64,000 nucleotides of DNA, taken from assembly GCA_900316165.1 (NCBI GenBank), contig ONBW01000001.1, forward strand, positions 1 to 64,000. Direction: 5' to 3'. The translations under genes were made by a program, and so were the position numbers. Of this stretch, positions 58,373 to 64,000 are shown one piece after another. Below the pieces are notes generated by a model. The model saw only the letters and a program-made list of their open reading frames with translations, was not told the origin of the DNA and searched no databases. The stretch's first letter is position 1; each line of letters starts with the position of its first letter. This stretch comes from an uncultured Lachnospiraceae bacterium. Its GTDB lineage: Bacteria > Bacillota > Clostridia > Lachnospirales > Lachnospiraceae.

Positions 58373-60199
58373 ATGTGCGGAATAGTAGGATATATAGGAA
58401 GTGATCAGGCAGCACCTATACTTTTGGATGGACTTGAAAAGCTCGAGTACCGTGGCTACGACTCAGCCGGGATTGCGGTTTACGATGGAAATGAAATCCA
58501 GATCAAAAAAACAAAGGGACGTCTCAAGGTCTTAGAGGAGCTTACACACGATGGAAGCACTATGCCTGGCGTCGTCGGAATAGGACATACCAGATGGGCT
58601 ACTCACGGAGAGCCGAATGAGGTCAACGCGCATCCTCAGTTCAATAAGGATAAGACTATCGCTGTAGTTCATAACGGTATCATCGAAAACTACCAGAAGA
58701 TCAAGGATAAGCTGACCTCAAAGGGATATAAATTCATATCAGAGACAGATACAGAGACTGTCGCCCAGCTTCTCGACTATTACTACGAGGGAAATCCTCT
58801 TGAGGCTATAATCAAGGTTATGAACAGGGTAGAGGGAAGCTATTCCTTAGGTATACTTTTCGCAGATCACCCTGATAAGGTCTACGCTGTAAGAAAGGAC
58901 TCTCCTCTGGTAGCCGGATTCGCAGAGGATGGCAGCTATATCGCATCAGATGTTACGGCTATCCTCAAGCATACAAGGGATGTCTACTATATCGACAATC
59001 AGGAGATCGCCTGCCTCAAAAAGGACGGCATCACCTTCTTCAATATCGATGCCGAGCCTGTAGAGAAGACTGCAAAGCATATAGACTGGGATGCCAACGC
59101 TGCTGAGAAGGGCGGCTATGAGCACTTCATGTTAAAGGAGATGTACGAGCAGCCAAAGACTGTAAGAGATACAATGTCTCCAAGGATCAGGAAAGGCCAT
59201 GTCGTAATCGATGACCTGAAGATGTCTGATGAGGATATCAGAAATATCAGTAGAATTCATATAGTTGCCTGCGGAAGTGCCTATCACACTGGTGTTACCG
59301 CCAGATATGTCTATGAGCAGATGGCACGTATTCCTACCGACGCCGACGTAGCCAGTGAGTTCCGTTACCGCAATCCTATCCTGAATAAGAATGACCTCGT
59401 GATCATCATAAGTCAGTCAGGTGAGACTGCCGATACTCTTGCAGCTCTCCGTCTCGCAAAGGAGAGAGGTATCAGGACTCTTGCTGTAGTAAATGTCGTT
59501 GGTTCATCTATCGCAAGAGAGGCCGATGAGGTCATGTACACCTGGGCTGGACCTGAGATTGCAGTAGCTACTACAAAGGCATATTCTGCACAGCTGATCT
59601 GCCACTATCTGCTCGCCATCAGATTCGCAAAGGCAAGAGGTGAGATAGATGACGCCCAGGAGAAGGCTTATATCGAGGACCTGGAGAGGCTTCCTGACCA
59701 GATTGAGCTTCTTTTACACAACAAGGAGAGGATACAGAAATTCGCCAACAGGTATATCTCGGCAAAGGATATTTTTTTCATAGGAAGAGGTATAGACTAT
59801 GCCACCTCTCTCGAGGGCTCACTTAAGCTCAAGGAGATTTCATACATCCACTCTGAGGCATACGCAGCTGGTGAGTTAAAGCACGGAACTATCTCCCTTA
59901 TCGAGGACGGAACTCTTGTAGCCGCAGTCGCAACTCAGGATGATCTCTATCCAAAGACTGTTTCAAATATCGTCGAGGTAAAGACCCGTGGAGCTTTCGT
60001 GCTCGCGGTTACAAACGAGGGAAATACTGATATCGAAGAGAATGCGGACTATGTGATCTACATACCGCAGACGAATCACTTTTTCACGAATTCACTCGCT
60101 ATAATCCCGCTCCAGCTTTTCGCTTACTATGTAGCTGTAGGCAAGGGCTGTGATGTCGACAAGCCTAGAAACCTCGCTAAATCAGTTACTGTTGAGTAA
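58373..60199 (+). CDS. glmS: Glutamine--fructose-6-phosphate aminotransferase (isomerizing)
   Basis: First step of UDP-GlcNAc synthesis; 608 residues. MCGIVGYIGSD supplies the N-terminal nucleophile Cys; TRWATHGEPNEVNAHP and NGIIENYQ belong to the glutaminase domain (1-240). Two SIS domains follow (about 285-430 and 460-595), with ACGSAYHTG, ISQSGETADTLAAL, and the C-terminal KPRNLAKSVTVE essential for isomerisation. AGGAGG is 6 nt before the ATG. The terminator is just downstream. Confidence 0.97.
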   Translation: MCGIVGYIGSDQAAPILLDGLEKLEYRGYDSAGIAVYDGNEIQIKKTKGRLKVLEELTHDGSTMPGVVGIGHTRWATHGEPNEVNAHPQFNKDKTIAVVHNGIIENYQKIKDKLTSKGYKFISETDTETVAQLLDYYYEGNPLEAIIKVMNRVEGSYSLGILFADHPDKVYAVRKDSPLVAGFAEDGSYIASDVTAILKHTRDVYYIDNQEIACLKKDGITFFNIDAEPVEKTAKHIDWDANAAEKGGYEHFMLKEMYEQPKTVRDTMSPRIRKGHVVIDDLKMSDEDIRNISRIHIVACGSAYHTGVTARYVYEQMARIPTDADVASEFRYRNPILNKNDLVIIISQSGETADTLAALRLAKERGIRTLAVVNVVGSSIAREADEVMYTWAGPEIAVATTKAYSAQLICHYLLAIRFAKARGEIDDAQEKAYIEDLERLPDQIELLLHNKERIQKFANRYISAKDIFFIGRGIDYATSLEGSLKLKEISYIHSEAYAAGELKHGTISLIEDGTLVAAVATQDDLYPKTVSNIVEVKTRGAFVLAVTNEGNTDIEENADYVIYIPQTNHFFTNSLAIIPLQLFAYYVAVGKGCDVDKPRNLAKSVTVE

Positions 60200-60205
60200 A
60201 AAATA

Positions 60206-60238
60206 AACGGTGTCGATGAAGGCACCGTTCTTTTTTTC
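60206..60238 (+). terminator. Terminator after glmS
   Basis: AACGGTGTC (60206-60214) and GGCACCGTT (60221-60229), 9-bp stem with one G-T pair, six-base loop, then CTTTTTTTC. Confidence 0.9.
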
Positions 60239-60281
60239 TTCAAATGAGATTCACAGATAAAATTTTTTAAGGACACATTTC

Positions 60282-60310
60282 TTACATAAATAAATAGTAC
60301 TATTGATAAT
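60282..60310 (+). promoter_or_regulatory. Possible htrA promoter
   Basis: TTACAT (60282-60287) and GATAAT (60305-60310), 17-bp spacing. The match to consensus is partial; an alternative factor responding to envelope stress is possible. Confidence 0.4.
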
Positions 60311-60360
60311 GTCAAAAGGAAAGACAATAGTAAACAGGAAATGAAAGCGAGGTTACGCTT

Positions 60361-61902
60361 ATGAGTAATTATCAGTATTATGAATATCAGCCGGGCAATG
60401 ACGACGGCAGCCAGCAGAACAATGGTTACAATCCTTATACAAACCAGTATAACAATGGCGGCGGTTTTCAGGAGCCACCTAAGAAGAAAAAGGAAAGACG
60501 TCCTCATCCAAAGGCTAAGTTCGTTGGAAAAGTAGTCGCAGCAGCTTTGATTTTTGGAGCAGTTGCAGGTCCTGTTACCGCAGGTACCGGTCTTCTTACG
60601 AACCATTTGACAGGACATGACGAGTCGACAGTTTCAGAGAACAGTAATTCGAACTCAAACGGACAGATCTCATCGACAACGACTTCTGCATCTGCTTCTT
60701 CAGATGATGTTTCAGCACTTGCCAGTGAAGCGCTTCCTTCAATAGTTCAGGTAACGAATATGTCACTTGAGCAGGTTCAGAGCTGGTTCGGTACTTCATC
60801 TACAGTTCCTACAAAGAGCCTTGGAAGCGGAATTATTTTCAACCAGGATGACAAATATCTCTACATCGCTACAAACAACCATGTAGTTTCGAATTCAAAC
60901 AGCCTCTCAGTTACCTTCAACGATAACAAGAGTGTTTCAGGTGAAGTGGTTGGAACCGATGAAGAGAGTGATCTCGCAGTTATAAAGGTTAAGCTTTCTT
61001 CTTTAAAGGACAGCACAAAGAAGGCTATAAAAGTTGCTACTCTTGGTTCATCTGATACTCTTAAGGTTGGTCAGCAGGCTATCGTTATCGGAAATGCTTT
61101 AGGCTATGGCCAGTCAGTTACTACAGGTGTTATCAGTGCTCTTAACAGAGAGGTTTCTATCCAGAACGAGGACAGCGGAAAGACCTATACTCAGGAGATG
61201 ATTCAGACATCCGCAGCTGTTAACTCTGGTAACTCAGGCGGTGCTCTCCTCAACTCAAAGGGTGAGGTAGTTGGTATCGTTTCAGCCAAGTATTCAAGCA
61301 GCGGTTCTTCTACAAATGCTTCTGTTGAGGGAATGGGATTTGCTATCCCTATCTCAAATGCAAAGACTATTCTTCAGCAGCTGATGAAGGACGGTAAGGT
61401 AACCGACAGACCGGGTTCTTCAAATGGTTCAGGATCTTCTGCAGAATCTACAAATGACCAGGGCTTCCTTGGAATCCAGGGAGCTGATATCTCTTCAGAT
61501 ATGGCAAGCTCATACAATATGCCTGAGGGCGTATATGTGACTAAGGTCGTATCTGGAAGCCCAGCCGAGAAGGCAGGCATCAAGAAAGGTGATGTAATCA
61601 CCGCAGTTGACGGTACCTCAATCACCTCGATGCAATCGCTTTACAGTTACATCTCCAGTAAGAAGAGCGGAGATAAGGTAAAGGTTTCAGTTGCTACTGT
61701 TGAGAACGACTACAAGTCAACAGATATAAATGTAACTCTTACAAAGCGTCCATCAGATGACTCTTCAAGTGATTCCGGCAACAGCGATAACAATTCCGGA
61801 AACAGTGGAGACAATAATCAGGACAACAGCCAGGATAACAGTGGCTCAGATGATTTCGGCGGTCTCTACGACTGGAGCCAGATATTTGGTGGCAACCAGT
61901 AA
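60361..61902 (+). CDS. HtrA/DegP-like serine protease with PDZ domain
   Basis: Membrane-anchored S1C protease for quality control at the cell surface; 513 residues. A Gln/Asn/Tyr-rich cytoplasmic tail with a KKKKERR patch precedes a membrane helix (about 55-78). The protease domain has His174 (TNNHVV), Asp204 (SDLAVIKV) and Ser292 (NSGNSGGALL). A PDZ domain (about 370-460) contains GVYVTKVVSGSPAEKAGIKKGD. The C-terminal 35 residues are a low-complexity Ser/Asn/Asp tail ending in LYDWSQIFGGNQ. GCGAGG precedes the ATG. Standard HtrA architecture for Firmicutes. Confidence 0.94.
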   Translation: MSNYQYYEYQPGNDDGSQQNNGYNPYTNQYNNGGGFQEPPKKKKERRPHPKAKFVGKVVAAALIFGAVAGPVTAGTGLLTNHLTGHDESTVSENSNSNSNGQISSTTTSASASSDDVSALASEALPSIVQVTNMSLEQVQSWFGTSSTVPTKSLGSGIIFNQDDKYLYIATNNHVVSNSNSLSVTFNDNKSVSGEVVGTDEESDLAVIKVKLSSLKDSTKKAIKVATLGSSDTLKVGQQAIVIGNALGYGQSVTTGVISALNREVSIQNEDSGKTYTQEMIQTSAAVNSGNSGGALLNSKGEVVGIVSAKYSSSGSSTNASVEGMGFAIPISNAKTILQQLMKDGKVTDRPGSSNGSGSSAESTNDQGFLGIQGADISSDMASSYNMPEGVYVTKVVSGSPAEKAGIKKGDVITAVDGTSITSMQSLYSYISSKKSGDKVKVSVATVENDYKSTDINVTLTKRPSDDSSSDSGNSDNNSGNSGDNNQDNSQDNSGSDDFGGLYDWSQIFGGNQ

Positions 61903-61936
61903 GTGTCTGCGATGGGCACCGCTCATCAAATAGTGC

Positions 61937-61965
61937 TTGTGCAAAAAGTAGATAAAATATATAAT
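61937..61965 (+). promoter_or_regulatory. Carbamate kinase promoter
   Basis: TTGTGC (61937-61942) and TATAAT (61960-61965), 17-bp spacing. The predicted transcript start (about 61972) falls inside the hairpin at 61966-61999. Confidence 0.7.
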
Positions 61966-61999
61966 AAAGGGCGTAGCGGTTGGTTCCGCTGCGCTCTTT
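61966..61999 (+). terminator. Hairpin after htrA, possible terminator
   Basis: Arms 61966-61979 and 61986-61999 pair over 14 bp with two G-T wobbles and the loop TTGGTT. No long T run follows, but the position 64 bp after htrA suggests termination. Confidence 0.6.
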
Positions 62000-62023
62000 A
62001 TGTATGTACAGCAAAGGAGAACT

Positions 62024-62956
62024 ATGGATAAAAAAAGAATCGTAATAGCGTTAGGACACAATGCGCTTGGAACGACACTTCCAGAACAGAAGAAAGCAGC
62101 GGAGGGAAGCGCGAAGGCAGTTGCAGAGTTTATCGCTCAGGGCTACCAGGTAGTGGTCACACATTCGAATGGACCACAGGTCGGTATGATTCATACCGCT
62201 ATGAATGAATTTTCCCAGAAGTATCCAGAGTATACAGATACTCCTATGAGTGTCTGCTCAGCTATGAGCCAGGGCTACATCGGATACGATCTGCAGAGCG
62301 CGATAAGAAGCGCTCTTATAAACAAGGGTATCTATAAGACTGTTGCCACAGTGCTTACACAGGTTACAGTAGACCCTTATGATGAGGCTTTCTACCGTCC
62401 GACAAAAATCATCGGCAGAGTCTTAAACGAAGAGGAAGCTAAGGCACAGGAGAAGAAGGGTAATCATGTAACTCCTGTTGAGGGCGGCTACAGACGAATT
62501 GTCGCAGCTCCTAAGCCTCAGAGCATCGTAGAGATTGATGCTATTAACGCTCTTCTCGATGCTGACCAGGTAGTCATCGCATGCGGAGGCGGCGGAATCC
62601 CTGTTCTTTCACAGGATCACCTCTTAAAGGGCGCTTCAGCCGTTATCGAGAAGGATACGGCAGCAGGCGTTTTGGCTGACCAGGTCGATGCCGACATGCT
62701 TATCATTCTTACAGGAACAAACAAGGTCTGCCTGAATTACGGCACGCCAGAGGAGAAGCCTGTTGACTTCTTATCTGTAGCTGATGCGAAGAAGCTCTTG
62801 GCTGAGGGCGCATTTGAGGCTGGTACCATGGCTCCGAAGATCGAGGCTGCTGTTTCATACATCGGAGACTCAGCTATCAGAAAGACTCTTATCGCAAGAC
62901 TTGATCCTGAGAATCCGCTTATCGCCGGGAAAGACGGCACAATGATCGCAAAATAA
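62024..62956 (+). CDS. arcC: Carbamate kinase
   Basis: Transfers phosphate from carbamoyl phosphate to ADP, giving ATP; 310 residues. The ATG at 62024 (MDKKRIVIALGHNALG) has AAAGGAG 6 nt upstream; eight extra codons upstream are rejected. THSNGPQVGMIH, SAMSQGYIGYDLQ, CGGGGIPVL and VIEKDTAAGVLADQVDADML are the family landmarks. No arginine deiminase or ornithine carbamoyltransferase gene is adjacent, so it may serve agmatine, citrulline or purine (allantoin) breakdown. Confidence 0.95.
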   Translation: MDKKRIVIALGHNALGTTLPEQKKAAEGSAKAVAEFIAQGYQVVVTHSNGPQVGMIHTAMNEFSQKYPEYTDTPMSVCSAMSQGYIGYDLQSAIRSALINKGIYKTVATVLTQVTVDPYDEAFYRPTKIIGRVLNEEEAKAQEKKGNHVTPVEGGYRRIVAAPKPQSIVEIDAINALLDADQVVIACGGGGIPVLSQDHLLKGASAVIEKDTAAGVLADQVDADMLIILTGTNKVCLNYGTPEEKPVDFLSVADAKKLLAEGAFEAGTMAPKIEAAVSYIGDSAIRKTLIARLDPENPLIAGKDGTMIAK

Positions 62957-62968
62957 GGATTTAGGATA

Positions 62969-63009
62969 TAGGGGATAGGATATAGTCAATTACCGATTCC
63001 TAACCCCTA
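62969..63009. other. Inverted repeat between arcC and pyk
   Basis: TAGGGGATAGGA (62969-62980) and TCCTAACCCCTA (62998-63009) pair at 11 of 12 positions around a 17-nt loop. No T run. It may be a weak terminator or a small dispersed repeat. Confidence 0.5.
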
Positions 63010-63029
63010 TTCCCTTAGAAAGGATAAAG

Positions 63030-64000
63030 ATGGATTACAGACGTAAGACAAAGATTATCTGCACTTTAGGACCTGCTTCAGAGTCTGAGGAGACTATGGC
63101 ATCCCTTATAAAGGCAGGTATGAATGTCGCCAGATTTAATTTTTCACATGGAAGTCATGAGGAGCATCTTGGGAGACTCAAGACTTTAAGGAAGCTCAGA
63201 AAAGAGCTCGGATTCCCGGTTGCCGCACTCCTCGATACCAAGGGGCCTGAGATCAGACTTAAACAGTTCAAGGACGGCGGTGTCGACCTCGAGGATGATC
63301 AGACCTTCGTGCTGACTACCCGTGAGGTCGAGGGCGATAAGAACCAGGTTTCTATCACCTACAAGGATCTGCCGAAGGATGTGAGCCGTGGTACTCATAT
63401 CCTGATTGATGACGGTCTTATTGAGATGCTTGTGACAAAGGTAACTGATACTGATATCACCTGTACCGTTATCAATGGCGGGCATGTCTCTGATAAGAAG
63501 GGAGTTAACGTCCCTAATGTCGAGCTTTCGATGCCATTTGTAAGCCCTAAGGATTATAAGGATATAGTTTTCGCGGTTCAGGAGGACTTCGATTTCATCG
63601 CTGCCTCCTTTACGAGGACTGCTCAGGATATCGAGGATATCAGAAAAATCCTGAAGGATCACGGCGGCGATAAGATTCAGATCATTGCAAAAATAGAAAA
63701 TAACCAGGGCGTCAAGAATATCGATTCCATTATCGAGGCTGCTGATGGTATCATGGTTGCCCGTGGTGATATGGGTGTCGAGATTCCTATCGAGGAGGTC
63801 CCTGTCATCCAGAAGATGATCATTAAAAAAGTATACGAGGCCGGTAAGTTCGTTGTTACCGCAACTCAGATGCTCGATTCGATGATCACTCATCCGAGAC
63901 CGACCAGAGCTGAGGCTACTGATGTAGCTAACGCTGTCTACGACGGTACCTCTGCTATCATGCTTTCCGGCGAGACTGCTGCCGGTAAGTACCCGGTTGA
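63030..64000 (+). CDS. pyk: Pyruvate kinase (3' end cut by the window)
   Basis: Last ATP-forming step of glycolysis, phosphoenolpyruvate plus ADP to pyruvate. The ATG at 63030 ([20 protein letters not shown]) has AAAGGA 7 nt upstream. 323 codons are visible without a stop. The conserved start ([17 protein letters not shown], about residues 30-46), [18 protein letters not shown] with the catalytic Lys, and [14 protein letters not shown] are present, as is the B domain (about 68-165). The rest of the A domain and the C domain lie beyond the window. Confidence 0.96.
   Translation, partial: MDYRRKTKIICTLGPASESEETMASLIKAGMNVARFNFSHGSHEEHLGRLKTLRKLRKELGFPVAALLDTKGPEIRLKQFKDGGVDLEDDQTFVLTTREVEGDKNQVSITYKDLPKDVSRGTHILIDDGLIEMLVTKVTDTDITCTVINGGHVSDKKGVNVPNVELSMPFVSPKDYKDIVFAVQEDFDFIAASFTRTAQDIEDIRKILKDHGGDKIQIIAKIENNQGVKNIDSIIEAADGIMVARGDMGVEIPIEEVPVIQKMIIKKVYEAGKFVVTATQMLDSMITHPRPTRAEATDVANAVYDGTSAIMLSGETAAGKYPV

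Noticed and set aside
62957..63029. Attenuator or riboswitch before pyruvate kinase
   Set aside because: Only one imperfect inverted repeat without T run; too short for a known riboswitch class.

Overview
The window looks like chromosomal DNA of a flagellated, anaerobic, low-to-moderate GC Firmicute, most probably of the family Lachnospiraceae (Butyrivibrio-like; the genus cannot be fixed from the sequence alone). The basis is the mix of genes: ferredoxin-dependent indolepyruvate oxidoreductases, a GlgC/GlgD pair, BioY plus BioB without the rest of biotin synthesis, FliB plus flagellin, small Lachnospiraceae-style conserved proteins, sigma-A promoters of the TTGACA-17-TATAAT type and strong AGGAGG ribosome binding sites.

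Layout. 1-4.2 kb: the tail of a probable transposase, then a MalE-MalF-MalG type sugar ABC importer without its ATPase, facing a secreted beta-helix protein (4.2-6.0 kb). 6.1-8.3 kb: a ferritin reduced to its C-terminal half, a Cys-rich C_GCAxxG_C_C protein, and about 700 bp of non-coding DNA made of two different tandem repeat arrays (33 bp and about 51 bp units), then a GNAT acetyltransferase. 8.5-12.9 kb: PlsY, MetY and a divergent polar amino acid ABC importer. 12.9-20.7 kb: a seven-gene operon made of two consecutive iorA-iorB-paaK triads plus a double-ACT protein, predicted to oxidise aryl-pyruvates to aryl-acyl-CoA and recover ATP. 20.7-25.2 kb: NudC with an internal repeat, a DUF4143 ATPase with promoter iterons, the flagellin methylase FliB, and BirA. 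25.4-29.5 kb: a Nudix-Maf fusion, bioY-bioB and YhaM. 29.8-32.2 kb: an AAA ATPase with an iterated promoter, then a zone of gene fragments. 32.2-41.3 kb: flagellin, a radical SAM protein, a CgeB-like glycosyltransferase, AlaX, glgC-glgD and pth. 41.4-64 kb: an EamA transporter, uvrB-uvrA, mreB, a secreted transglutaminase-like protein, YigZ, a class A PBP, tRNA-Gln, an acyl-ACP thioesterase, a UDPGP-family nucleotidyltransferase, a glycosyltransferase, an LCP protein, glmS, htrA, carbamate kinase and the start of pyruvate kinase.

How the parts fit. Much of the right half serves the cell envelope (mreB, PBP, UDPGP, glycosyltransferase, LCP, glmS, HtrA). The 12.9-20.7 kb operon is an amino acid fermentation module. 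BirA, bioY and bioB form a biotin uptake and regulation group with matching candidate operators. FliB and flagellin belong together functionally although they lie 9 kb apart.

The most notable observation is the class A PBP at 51-53.5 kb. Its glycosyltransferase motifs are intact, but the transpeptidase serine is Asp and the KTG motif reads QGG, so it should be a penicillin-insensitive polymerase. Next come the two unexplained tandem repeat arrays at 7.1-7.6 kb, the iterated promoters of two unrelated ATPases, the degraded ferritin whose best ribosome site points out of frame, and the duplicated ior-paaK triads. All calls were made by reading; no database search was run.
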